The notes beneath the pieces were generated by a model. The model did no database searches and was not told where the DNA came from. It saw nothing but the letters and a program-made list of their open reading frames with translations. A stretch of 28,779 nt of DNA from an uncultured Agitococcus sp. (GTDB taxonomy: Bacteria > Pseudomonadota > Gammaproteobacteria > Pseudomonadales > Moraxellaceae): positions 1-28,779 of the forward strand of contig NZ_CALETI010000461.1 of assembly GCF_937920075.1 (NCBI RefSeq). Reading direction: 5' to 3'. Numbering within the stretch: the stretch's first letter is position 1; each line of letters begins with the position of its first letter. This document shows, piece by piece, positions 8,778 through 16,606 of the stretch. The translations under genes were made by a program, and so were the position numbers.

Positions 8778-9533
8778 TCACCCTCGCCAATTGCCTCTTG
8801 CACCACGTTCTTCTTGATATAAACGAATAATCCACTGTCCCAAAGGTCGATTTAAAGTTTGCTGATAAAGTTGCTCCATCAATTCATTTTGAGGAGTCAA
8901 GGTCTCCCACGGGGTATCTTTTAGAGCTAATACTGGCACAAATAATGAAGCCACACTAATATCCGCCAAACCTAAACAATCACCCACCAAATAACGGCCA
9001 CCATTAGCGATTAATTTTTCTTCAATATCGTCCATCACTTTAAGCATTTTTTGTAAAGAAATCGCACCTTTTTCAGGGTTAGCTTGATACATTTGGCCAA
9101 TACCACGTTTAATAAAAGGTGCTAATTGTTTTTTAAAGGGCTTAACCATTGGATAATCATTAAATAACAAATCTGTGACTTGCTCAGAACCTAAAGCCTG
9201 ACTATATGCCCAACGACGCACATGAACCCCTGCTTTATCAGCTAAATCCTCTAAAATAATCGCCTGCCGACGCAAATCAGGATTAGACGGTAATAAAGGT
9301 CGTAAGACATATTTAGCATCTAAATAAAACGCTAACTCTGTTGAATCACCAATCCATTCTTTGCCATCTTTTACTAAAGGTACAGTGGTGCTATTGGCCT
9401 TCCATAAGGTTAAAAGTCGATGAGTGGCTGGAAATAAATTTTTGACTGAATATTCCAAATCCTTAAAATCTAATAACCAACGTGCTTTTTCACAATAATG
9501 CGACAAGGGAAATTGATACAGGACACGATTCAT
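8778..9533 (-). CDS. Glutathione S-transferase family protein
   Basis: The 251-residue product has an N-terminal thioredoxin-like GST domain (about 1-80). It carries YQFPLSHYCEKARWLLDF, with a possible active Cys14/Ser11 region, and TVPLVKDG with the cis-Pro that contacts glutathione, followed by DSTELAFYLD. An all-helical C-terminal domain (about 90-240) includes RYLVGDCLGLADISVASLF, the usual GST N-capping motif. It lies in the cytoplasm and probably conjugates or reduces electrophiles, but the substrate cannot be told. The ATG has AGGAAT upstream. It is transcribed divergently from ychF across a 79-base spacer and seems to be a single-gene unit. Confidence 0.88.
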   Translation of the reverse strand: MNRVLYQFPLSHYCEKARWLLDFKDLEYSVKNLFPATHRLLTLWKANSTTVPLVKDGKEWIGDSTELAFYLDAKYVLRPLLPSNPDLRRQAIILEDLADKAGVHVRRWAYSQALGSEQVTDLLFNDYPMVKPFKKQLAPFIKRGIGQMYQANPEKGAISLQKMLKVMDDIEEKLIANGGRYLVGDCLGLADISVASLFVPVLALKDTPWETLTPQNELMEQLYQQTLNRPLGQWIIRLYQEERGARGNWRG

Positions 9534-9612
9534 ACAATACGATTCCTAAGCAAAAAACAGGATTTTGGTGTACCATGCGCGCCATTGCGAAATTAACACG
9601 AGGAGCCTGTAA

Positions 9613-10704
9613 ATGGGTTTTAATTGCGGTATTGTTGGCTTACCAAATGTGGGTAAATCTACCTTATTTAATGCTTTAACTAAAGCAGGAATTGCAGCCG
9701 AAAACTTTCCTTTTTGCACTATCGAACCCAATACAGGTATTGTGCCAATGCCTGATCCTCGTTTAGATGCTTTAGCCGACATTGTTAAACCTGAACGTGT
9801 GATTCCAACCAGTATGGAGTTTGTTGATATTGCTGGTTTAGTTGCAGGGGCATCCAAAGGCGAAGGTTTAGGTAACAAATTCTTAGCAAACATCCGTGAA
9901 ACAGATGCGATTGCTCACGTTGTACGTTGTTTTGAAGATGAAAACGTGATTCACGTTGCAGGTCAAATTAATCCTTTAGATGATATTGCCACGATTAATA
10001 CCGAATTAGCATTAGCTGACTTAGACACAGTTGAACGTGCTTTGTTACGTGTTAGCAAAAATGCTAAAGGTGGTGATAAAGAAGCCATTGCGTTAAAAAA
10101 CTGCCTCGAAAAAGTATTGCCTGTGTTAAATGATGGCCGCCCTGCTCGTGCCGCCGATTTAAGTGATGATGATCTAAAAGTCATTAAAGTTTATGGTTTA
10201 CTCACTTTAAAACCAACGATGTATATTGCCAACGTCAATGAAGATGGTTTTGAAAACAACCCACACTTAGATGCAGTACGTGAATTAGCCGCCAGCGAAA
10301 AAGCTGTCGTTGTTCCTATTTGCAACAAACTTGAAGCCGAAATTGCCGAATTGGAAGAAGACGAAAAAGCCGAATTTTTAGAAGCTGTGGGTATGGAAGA
10401 ACCAGGCTTGAATCGTGTGATTCGTGCTGGTTACAACCTATTAGGTTTACATACTTATTTTACCGCAGGTGTTAAAGAAGTTCGTGCATGGACAATTCCT
10501 TTAGGAGCAACCGCTCCCCAAGCGGCTGGGAAGATTCATACTGACTTTGAAAAAGGATTTATTCGTGCAGAGGTTATTGCCTACGAAGACTATATTCATT
10601 ATAAAGGTGAGCAAGGTGCTAAAGATGCTGGTAAATGGCGTTTAGAAGGCAAAACCTATATTATGAATGATGGTGATGTCGTCCATTTTAGATTTAATGT
10701 GTAA
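9613..10704 (+). CDS. ychF: Ribosome-binding ATPase YchF (OLA1/Obg family)
   Basis: YchF/EngD is a universal cytoplasmic ATPase that binds the ribosome and is linked to redox stress. At 363 residues it equals the E. coli length. The P-loop GLPNVGKST (8-16), the G2 region FPFCTIEPNTG, the G3 motif DIAGLVAGASKGEGLGNKF and the altered G4 NVNE (instead of NKxD, explaining ATP over GTP preference) are all visible. A central coiled coil (ALADLDTVERAL) and the C-terminal TGS domain (TAGVKEVRAWTI to the end) complete it. A strong GAGGAG ribosome-binding site fixes the ATG at 9613. Confidence 0.97.
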   Translation: MGFNCGIVGLPNVGKSTLFNALTKAGIAAENFPFCTIEPNTGIVPMPDPRLDALADIVKPERVIPTSMEFVDIAGLVAGASKGEGLGNKFLANIRETDAIAHVVRCFEDENVIHVAGQINPLDDIATINTELALADLDTVERALLRVSKNAKGGDKEAIALKNCLEKVLPVLNDGRPARAADLSDDDLKVIKVYGLLTLKPTMYIANVNEDGFENNPHLDAVRELAASEKAVVVPICNKLEAEIAELEEDEKAEFLEAVGMEEPGLNRVIRAGYNLLGLHTYFTAGVKEVRAWTIPLGATAPQAAGKIHTDFEKGFIRAEVIAYEDYIHYKGEQGAKDAGKWRLEGKTYIMNDGDVVHFRFNV

Positions 10705-10719
10705 TTTTTGATTCACTAG

Positions 10720-10752
10720 GCTCCGTTTTGGTGTGTTGCCGTTAAACGGAGC
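10720..10752. other. Inverted repeat after ychF, possible terminator or leader structure
   Basis: A perfect 9-bp inverted repeat (GCTCCGTTT at 10720-10728, AAACGGAGC at 10744-10752) encloses a 15-base loop. It is followed by A-rich, not T-rich, sequence, so it is not a standard intrinsic terminator. It lies 16 bases after the ychF stop and about 95 before the kinase gene. Confidence 0.45.
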
Positions 10753-10846
10753 AAAAAACAACAAAGACCGCATACAAATACTAATTATATTTAGCACTTA
10801 AAACATGCAAAAATCTTAATAAATACATTAAGCAGGGTTAGCGACT

Positions 10847-13417
10847 ATGGCAAAAATATCTTTCTCTTGGAAAAGCGACTGGGTCATTGGTTTAGCAATC
10901 GCCACTTTTATGGCAGCTATTTCTAGCTCGCCAATTATTGAAAATCTTGAGCGTAATGCTTATGACGTTGGCGTCAAATCAAGTCAGCATAATGCAGGCG
11001 ACAAAGTTGCTGTCATTGCGATTGATGATGAAAGTATCGAAAACATTGGTCGTTGGCCGTGGCCTCGTAGCTATTTAGCACAAATGATTGCTGGCTTAAA
11101 TCAAGGTGGTGCTAAAGCCATTGGGGTTCCTATTTTTTTATCTGAACCGCAAATTGATGCTGGTTTAAAATCTATCCGTGAACTGAACGATTATTACAAT
11201 CAAAATTTAAGTACCTTAGGTGATAACAATACCGTTGTTGCTGAGTTAGGCATGAAGCTCGCTGAAGCAGAATCAAATTTAAATACCGACCAACAATTAG
11301 CTGATGGTATGGCAGCCGCCAAAAATGTAGTATTACCTATGCAATTTATGCTGGGTCAAATGGATGGTCGGCCTGATACCGCTCTGCCTAATTATGTTCT
11401 TAAAAATCAAATTCCTGTCGAAAATATTCGTGATAACATTGATGCAACTTCGCTCAATATGTTGCCCCCCGAAACCAACTTAGCTGTTCCGCCCATTAGT
11501 GTATTAGGCGAAAGTGCGAGTTTATTAGGTCATTTAAGCATTAACCCAGATAGTGATGGTGGTGTACGTACTGAGCCATTATTAGTGAGTTATGATGGTG
11601 CTTTTTATCCTTCATTATCATTAATGTTAGCTGCCAGAAGTTTAAATTTAGATGCTAAAGACATTAAAGTAAACTTAGGACAAAGTGTGCAATTGGGTAA
11701 AATTAACATCAAAACAGACCCATTCTCACAAATGCGTACCTTTTATTATGGTAATTTAGAAGCAGATAGCCCTCCTTTCCGTATCGACTCTTTTTATGAT
11801 GTTGTCAGCGGAAAAATTCCTGTCGAAAAATATAAAGATAAAATTGTGATTATTGGCCCAACGGCTTATGGTTTAGGTTCGCCACAGGTGACCCCTATCG
11901 AAGCAAAAATGGAGCCTGTATTAATTTTGGCACACAATGTTAGCAGCATTTTAAATCAACATTTTTTTACTATTCCTGAATGGAGCAGCTTAGTCCGTTG
12001 GGGTTTATTTTTATTAGCCACTATTTATTTATGTGTCTTATTACCTCGCTTAAGTGCAAAACTCGCTGCTATTGTGTCAGTAGTTTTTGTAGGTGGATTA
12101 TTAATGGCACATTTTGCCTTAATGATAAGCTCTGGTATTTGGGTTCCGTTGATGTTACCTGCTGCACTCGTGGTCTTGGGTCATGTTTTATTAACCACCA
12201 AACATTACTTAGTCACCGAAAAAGCCAAAGTACGCTCTGATGAAAAATCGGCTGAATCTAATAAAATGTTGGGATTGGCTTTACAACAACAAGGCCAGCT
12301 TGATATGGCATTTGAAAAATTTCGTCAATGTCCACGTGACGAAAGCATTTTAGATGTGATGTATAACTTAGCCTTAGATTACGAACGTAAACGTCAATTT
12401 AATAAAGCGATTTCTGTTTATCAATATATGGCTGATTTTGCGCCTGAATTTAGAGATTTAAAAGATAAATTGGCTCGTGCCAAAAAACTCGAAGAAACCG
12501 TTATCTTGGGTGGCAGCAGCAGTACCGCTAATAACTCAACGCTGATTTTAGACCCCACCAGTAATGAAAAACCGATGTTAGGTCGTTATCAAGTTGAAAA
12601 AGAACTCGGTAAAGGCGCAATGGGTGTTGTTTATTTAGGTAAAGACCCCAAAATTAACCGTGTGGTTGCCATTAAAACCTTAGCTCTCAAAGAAGAGTTT
12701 GAAGCTGACGAGCTTGAAGAAGTCAAAGAACGTTTCTTCCGTGAAGCTGAAACCGCAGGTCGTCTCAATCATCCCAATATCGTCACTATTTATGATGCAG
12801 GCGAAGAACATGATTTAGCCTATATTGCAATGGAATTTTTAAAAGGCCACGATTTAGCGCGTTATACTAAATTCGATAGCCTATTACCCATCGCCAAAGT
12901 CATTAATATTGTTCATAAATCTGCTTTAGCTTTAGATTATGCTCATCAAGCTAATATTGTTCACCGTGATATTAAGCCTGCCAACATTATGTTTGACCCA
13001 GATACCAGCGAAGTCAAAATCACTGACTTTGGTATTGCGCGTATTACCGACTCAAGTAAAACTAAAACAGGTACAGTTTTAGGTACACCTACTTATATGT
13101 CACCAGAGCAATTAGCAGGTAAAAAAGTCGATGGTCGCTCTGACTTGTATAGCTTAGGTGTCATGTTCTACCAAATGTTAACAGGTACACCGCCATTTAA
13201 AGCAGAATCTATGGCTGCCTTAATGTTCAAAATCACCAATGAGCCACACATGCCATTATTTGAGCGTCGTCCAGACCTAGAGAGTCAAATTCCTTGTATG
13301 AGCGCAGTGATTGATAAGGCATTAGCTAAAAATGCTGATGATCGTTATCAGACAGGACGTGAATTTGCTCGTGCAATTAAAGACTGCATTGAGTCTTGTG
13401 GCCACAAACAAGTTTAA
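10847..13417 (+). CDS. CHASE2-sensor membrane Ser/Thr protein kinase
   Basis: The 856-residue single-chain receptor kinase has its domains in this order. TM1 is at about 12-28. A periplasmic CHASE2 sensor runs to about 375 (VAVIAIDDESIENIGRWPWPR is its signature). Three TM helices lie at about 384-460. Two TPR-like helix pairs lie at about 472-540, followed by a Ser/Thr-rich linker. A full Hanks kinase domain spans 579-850, with the Gly loop GKGAMG (588-593), Lys610, HRDIKPAN (706-713, Asp708), DFG (727-729) and GTPTYMSPEQ. All catalytic residues are present, so it should be active. The ligand is unknown. A PP2C phosphatase follows after a hairpin and 170 bases, a natural antagonist. The order (sensor first, kinase at the C-terminus) differs from PASTA kinases. 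The ATG has AGGG 9 bases upstream. Confidence 0.93.
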   Translation: MAKISFSWKSDWVIGLAIATFMAAISSSPIIENLERNAYDVGVKSSQHNAGDKVAVIAIDDESIENIGRWPWPRSYLAQMIAGLNQGGAKAIGVPIFLSEPQIDAGLKSIRELNDYYNQNLSTLGDNNTVVAELGMKLAEAESNLNTDQQLADGMAAAKNVVLPMQFMLGQMDGRPDTALPNYVLKNQIPVENIRDNIDATSLNMLPPETNLAVPPISVLGESASLLGHLSINPDSDGGVRTEPLLVSYDGAFYPSLSLMLAARSLNLDAKDIKVNLGQSVQLGKINIKTDPFSQMRTFYYGNLEADSPPFRIDSFYDVVSGKIPVEKYKDKIVIIGPTAYGLGSPQVTPIEAKMEPVLILAHNVSSILNQHFFTIPEWSSLVRWGLFLLATIYLCVLLPRLSAKLAAIVSVVFVGGLLMAHFALMISSGIWVPLMLPAALVVLGHVLLTTKHYLVTEKAKVRSDEKSAESNKMLGLALQQQGQLDMAFEKFRQCPRDESILDVMYNLALDYERKRQFNKAISVYQYMADFAPEFRDLKDKLARAKKLEETVILGGSSSTANNSTLILDPTSNEKPMLGRYQVEKELGKGAMGVVYLGKDPKINRVVAIKTLALKEEFEADELEEVKERFFREAETAGRLNHPNIVTIYDAGEEHDLAYIAMEFLKGHDLARYTKFDSLLPIAKVINIVHKSALALDYAHQANIVHRDIKPANIMFDPDTSEVKITDFGIARITDSSKTKTGTVLGTPTYMSPEQLAGKKVDGRSDLYSLGVMFYQMLTGTPPFKAESMAALMFKITNEPHMPLFERRPDLESQIPCMSAVIDKALAKNADDRYQTGREFARAIKDCIESCGHKQV

Positions 13418-13424
13418 TTATTCA

Positions 13425-13449
13425 TAGGGTTTAGCTTTGCTAAACCCTA
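13425..13449. terminator. Stem-loop after the kinase gene
   Basis: A perfect 11-bp stem (TAGGGTTTAGC / GCTAAACCCTA) with a TTT loop begins 8 bases after the kinase stop. The following bases are AAAAGG, so a U-tract is absent. It may be a weak terminator or an mRNA end-protecting hairpin that sets different kinase and phosphatase levels. Confidence 0.5.
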
Positions 13450-13587
13450 AAAAGGTTATTTAGGTTTAATTATTTGCCTTGATTTTATTTAGAATAACTT
13501 CTTAATTAGTGATTTAGTCTAAGTCTTTAATTTGGCAAATAATATAAACTTAACTCAACTATTGGATAAAATAATAACTGGTGTACC

Positions 13588-14310
13588 TTGAATAATTTAA
13601 TCATGGTTGGCCATACGGATACTGGCAAAACACGTACTAGCAACGAAGATGCGATTCTTTGCCTACCCAATTTAGGTGTCGCATTATTAGCTGATGGTAT
13701 GGGTGGACATAGCGCGGGTGAAGTTGCTAGCCGTACGGCCATAGATACCATAAGTGCAATTCTTAAACAAACAACTCGAGGGGTATCGCCCCATGAGCGT
13801 TTAGAGACAGCGCTACAAGCTGCACACGCGGTTATTCGCGAAAAGGCCAGACAATCGATTCGTTGTCGAGGCATGGGCACCACATTTGTCGGCATTATTA
13901 TTGAAAATGGCTATTTACATCATGCCCATGTTGGTGACTCACGCCTTTATTTATTGCGTGATGGTCAACTGATGGCCGTTACCCATGACCATTCTTTATT
14001 ACAAGAATTTATCGATCAAGGCTTTTATACTCGTGAAGAAGCCTTAGAAAAGGTTTCCCGTAATATTCTTACTCGCGCGCTTGGCCTAGAGCCACACATC
14101 ACCATTGACTATGATTATTTAAAAATCAATAAAGGTGATCGCTTTTTATTATGTAGTGATGGACTATATGACATGCTTTCTGATTATGAATTGGGTGCCT
14201 TATTAGGTCGCCAACATGAAGTAGAAGGCATCGCTTTAGATATGTTGGAGCTAGCCAACGCACGTCGAAGTAAAGATAATGTGTCGGTTATTGTTATTGC
14301 AGGATTTTAG
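13588..14310 (+). CDS. PP2C-family Ser/Thr protein phosphatase
   Basis: The 240-residue soluble PPM/PP2C phosphatase is the right size for a bacterial single-domain member (PppA/PstP catalytic core). Its metal-binding motifs are intact: SNED (D21), LADGMGGH (D36), HVGDSRLYLL, LCSDGLYDML and KDNVSVIVI at the C-terminus. It should remove phosphate from the products of the kinase encoded just upstream. The TTG at 13588 is chosen because it leaves the usual few residues before GHTDTG; the in-frame ATG at 13603 would start at the beta strand itself. The ribosome-binding site is weak for either. The CpoB-like gene begins 8 bases after its stop, so those two are probably cotranscribed. Confidence 0.92.
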   Translation: MNNLIMVGHTDTGKTRTSNEDAILCLPNLGVALLADGMGGHSAGEVASRTAIDTISAILKQTTRGVSPHERLETALQAAHAVIREKARQSIRCRGMGTTFVGIIIENGYLHHAHVGDSRLYLLRDGQLMAVTHDHSLLQEFIDQGFYTREEALEKVSRNILTRALGLEPHITIDYDYLKINKGDRFLLCSDGLYDMLSDYELGALLGRQHEVEGIALDMLELANARRSKDNVSVIVIAGF

Positions 14311-14318
14311 GTTAATTT

Positions 14319-15320
14319 ATGCGCAAAATCACCGTTTCTTTACTCAGTTTAGCGATTAGTCATGTTGTTTATGCGGCTGACATTGTCATTGAAGAAAAAT
14401 CTTTAAGCCAACCCAAAACACAAGCTGCACCTGTAACAAAACCTATACAAGCCCAAGCTCTTAGCAATGAAGTCAATCCTTCATTACAATGGCAGCTTTA
14501 TCAACAAGTTCAACAATTGCAACAAGAAGTTCGAGATTTGCGTGGCCAACTCGAAGTGCAAGCTAATATTATTGAACGTATGAAACAAGATGCACGTAGT
14601 CGCTACCTTGATTTAGACCAACGTATTACAGATTTAAAAAATCGCCCTCAACCAGAAGTGGCAAACACTACACCTAGCACCACACCCACAGCAACAACTA
14701 CCACGACAACCACAACAGTTAATACAGCAACTGCAACAAACCCTACTACCGCTACTCCAACAACAGAGGCAACAACAGCTACTACACCGCCTGTTGTCAA
14801 TCCAGATGATGATAAACGCGCTTATTTTGCTGCCTATCAAACGTTTAAAACGGGTGGGCCTAATAAAGCCATTAATCCAATGCGTAATTTTATTAAAACT
14901 TATCCGCAAAGCACGTTTATTCCTAGTGCCTATTATTGGTTGGGCGAGTTTTATTTGGCTGCTAGCCCTGCCGATGTCAATAATGCCAAGAAAAGCTTTA
15001 GAATTGTTGTCGATAACTATGCTGATGCCCCCAAAGCGGCTTCTGCCATGTTGAAGTTGGCCAGTTTTGCAGATGTTGATGGCAAAACTCAAGATGCTGT
15101 TAAACTTATGTTGAGGATTGTTAAAGAGTTTCCCAAATCAGAAGAAGCGACCGCAGCTAAAGCTTATTTAAGTGCACAAAATGTGGCTATTCCTGAAGAA
15201 AAGAAAGTCAAACCAAGCACCGCTAAATCAGAACTTAAAGACAACAAAAAGGTAAATGAGACAGACAAAAAAACTGCCACTCCTGCTAAAAAAGAAGACA
15301 GCAAAACTAAAACTCCTTAG
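14319..15320 (+). CDS. CpoB/YbgF-like periplasmic coiled-coil TPR protein
   Basis: The 333-residue exported protein has a signal peptide (cleavage about VYA-AD, residue 19) and a Gln-rich coiled coil at about 50-112 (LQQEVRDLRGQLEVQANIIERM... RYLDLDQRI), which matches the trimerising N-domain of CpoB/YbgF. A Thr/Ala/Pro linker of about 50 residues (including eight Thr in a row) follows. TPR/YbgF repeats span about 165-285 (AYYWLGEFYLAA). A Lys/Thr-rich tail ends the protein. CpoB couples the Tol-Pal system with peptidoglycan synthesis, but no tol or pal gene is here. The gene instead lies 8 bases after the PP2C phosphatase. I therefore call it CpoB-like, possibly a paralogue. The long linker and charged tail are unlike E. 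coli CpoB (263 residues). Confidence 0.8.
   Translation: MRKITVSLLSLAISHVVYAADIVIEEKSLSQPKTQAAPVTKPIQAQALSNEVNPSLQWQLYQQVQQLQQEVRDLRGQLEVQANIIERMKQDARSRYLDLDQRITDLKNRPQPEVANTTPSTTPTATTTTTTTTVNTATATNPTTATPTTEATTATTPPVVNPDDDKRAYFAAYQTFKTGGPNKAINPMRNFIKTYPQSTFIPSAYYWLGEFYLAASPADVNNAKKSFRIVVDNYADAPKAASAMLKLASFADVDGKTQDAVKLMLRIVKEFPKSEEATAAKAYLSAQNVAIPEEKKVKPSTAKSELKDNKKVNETDKKTATPAKKEDSKTKTP
14656..14790 (+). repeat. ACA/ACC/GCA-rich low-complexity tract encoding the Thr/Ala/Pro linker
   Basis: Runs of ACA, ACC, ACT and GCA codons encode the Thr-rich linker of the CpoB-like protein. The tract is imperfectly repetitive and a candidate for length variation between strains. Its complement is rich in TGT/TGC and makes a misleading Cys-rich open frame on the other strand. 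Confidence 0.7.
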
Positions 15321-15353
15321 GATTGTCAGGATTTGACTAAAACAAGACGCAAA

Positions 15354-15384
15354 AAGCCTACCTCTTATAAAAAGAGGTAGGCTT
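15354..15384. terminator. Bidirectional terminator between the CpoB-like gene and the SDR gene
   Basis: A 13-bp perfect stem (AAGCCTACCTCTT / AAGAGGTAGGCTT) has a 5-base loop. On the minus strand it runs straight into TTTTT, a canonical terminator for the SDR gene. On the plus strand it is followed by AGATTTATTATTATTTTTT, adequate for the CpoB-like gene. Confidence 0.88.
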
Positions 15385-15394
15385 AGATTTATTA

Positions 15395-16459
15395 TTATTT
15401 TTTCTTCAACAATCCATCATCAATCACTTGCTGAAAATGTTCAATAAAGGTTTCTTCAGCAGGCCGATATTTAACACCTAATTCTCGGCTACGGCGATTA
15501 TCAAACTTTAAAGGCAAACCGACATTACGTTTAATAAAGTCACGTGTCACTGGCCCCATTAAAGGTCCTACCGCCCATACAACAAACTTTGGTGCTTCCA
15601 TAAATGGAAAAGGATATTTGTTGCCATATTGTTTGCGTAAAATTTTGCCAATTTGTAACATGGTCAATTCGGTGTTGCTTAAAATATGTCGACCTTTAGC
15701 TTGTGGCGTAAATGCCGCTAAAATATGCGCCTTTGCCACTTCTCGGACATCTACAATCCCTAAAATCAGCTTAGGTACACCCATACGCAAACGACCATCA
15801 CCCATTTGCACTAAGGTATCAATACTAGCTGATAGGCTACCTGAAGTTAATGAAGGGCCAAATACCATACTCGGATTGATCGTCACTAAATCCCAACGTG
15901 ATTGATTGCCTTGCATTTTCCATGCTTCACGCTCAGCAACTACTTTAGAATATTGATACGGATTATGAGAAACACTACTGGTCACATTCCAATGATCTTC
16001 GGTAAAAATACCACTAGGAACTCTTAAAATATCTTCATTATCGCCATATATCGCAGCAACACTGCTGGTTAATACAACACGTTTTACCGTTTCACATTGA
16101 TTAACAGAATTTAAAACATTTCGTGTGCCTTCTAGAGCAGGACGAACCAAAGCTTCATTGGCATCAGTAAAACCATCTAAAACAAAAGGTGATGCGGTAT
16201 GCATAACAACACCACAACCTTGCATCGCTTCGGCATAACTTCCTTCAGTTAATAAATCTGCTTTAAATAACTTTAAAGTTCCTTTAGCCTGTTGTGCAAT
16301 TTTTAATAAATGCCCAACACTGGATTGTTTTGACGGATCACGTACAGTAGCATGAACGGTATAACCTTCTTCTAACAAGTATTTTACAATCCAACTTGCA
16401 ATATATCCTGATGCACCTGTCACTAAAACAGGTAAATTTTTAATCGTTTCATCAATCAT
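15395..16459 (-). CDS. Extended SDR oxidoreductase, dihydroflavonol/cinnamoyl-CoA reductase-like
   Basis: The 354-residue NAD(P)-dependent extended short-chain dehydrogenase carries the Rossmann motif TGASGYIA (14-21) for the cofactor, Ser132/133 in LTSSVAAIYG, and the catalytic Y168-x3-K172 (YQYSK). HATVRDP after the second strand, with an Arg, suggests NADPH preference. Sequence style (VMHTASPF, NPSMVFGPS) places it with the dihydroflavonol-4-reductase/cinnamoyl-CoA reductase/methylglyoxal reductase group, whose bacterial members act on varied aldehydes or ketones. The substrate is unknown. GAGG 5 bases before the ATG supports the start. It is a single-gene unit with its own promoter and terminator. 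Confidence 0.87.
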   Translation of the reverse strand: MIDETIKNLPVLVTGASGYIASWIVKYLLEEGYTVHATVRDPSKQSSVGHLLKIAQQAKGTLKLFKADLLTEGSYAEAMQGCGVVMHTASPFVLDGFTDANEALVRPALEGTRNVLNSVNQCETVKRVVLTSSVAAIYGDNEDILRVPSGIFTEDHWNVTSSVSHNPYQYSKVVAEREAWKMQGNQSRWDLVTINPSMVFGPSLTSGSLSASIDTLVQMGDGRLRMGVPKLILGIVDVREVAKAHILAAFTPQAKGRHILSNTELTMLQIGKILRKQYGNKYPFPFMEAPKFVVWAVGPLMGPVTRDFIKRNVGLPLKFDNRRSRELGVKYRPAEETFIEHFQQVIDDGLLKKK

Positions 16460-16509
16460 TATTTATACCTCAGTGCTATTAACTCTATTTATACTAAAAA
16501 GCTTCTATC

Positions 16510-16538
16510 AAATTAGCCATGACTTTGATAATTGTCAA
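16510..16538 (-). promoter_or_regulatory. Promoter of the SDR gene with overlapping near-palindrome
   Basis: On the minus strand a consensus -35 TTGACA (16533-16538) is 17 bases from TAATTT (16510-16515). TTGATAATTGTCAA (16525-16538) is a 14-base palindrome with one mismatched pair and covers the -35, so it may be an operator. Transcription would start near 16503, 44 bases before the ATG. Confidence 0.6.
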
Positions 16539-16606
16539 TTTAGGCTAACAAAAGTTACTGTGATTAGATATGATAAACTGCCCATACACGATTAGGATTT
16601 TGTACT

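Noticed and set aside
10847..14310. Kinase/phosphatase pair as PpkA/PppA of a type VI secretion locus
   Set aside because: No T6SS structural gene is nearby, and the kinase has a CHASE2 sensor at its N-terminus rather than the PpkA arrangement.
14634..15092. Cys-rich 152-codon frame on the minus strand, looking like a metal-binding protein
   Set aside because: It is the complement of the ACA/GCA-rich Thr/Ala linker and TPR region of the CpoB-like gene. The Cys residues arise from TGT/TGC in the reversed repeats, and there is no ribosome-binding site or homology.
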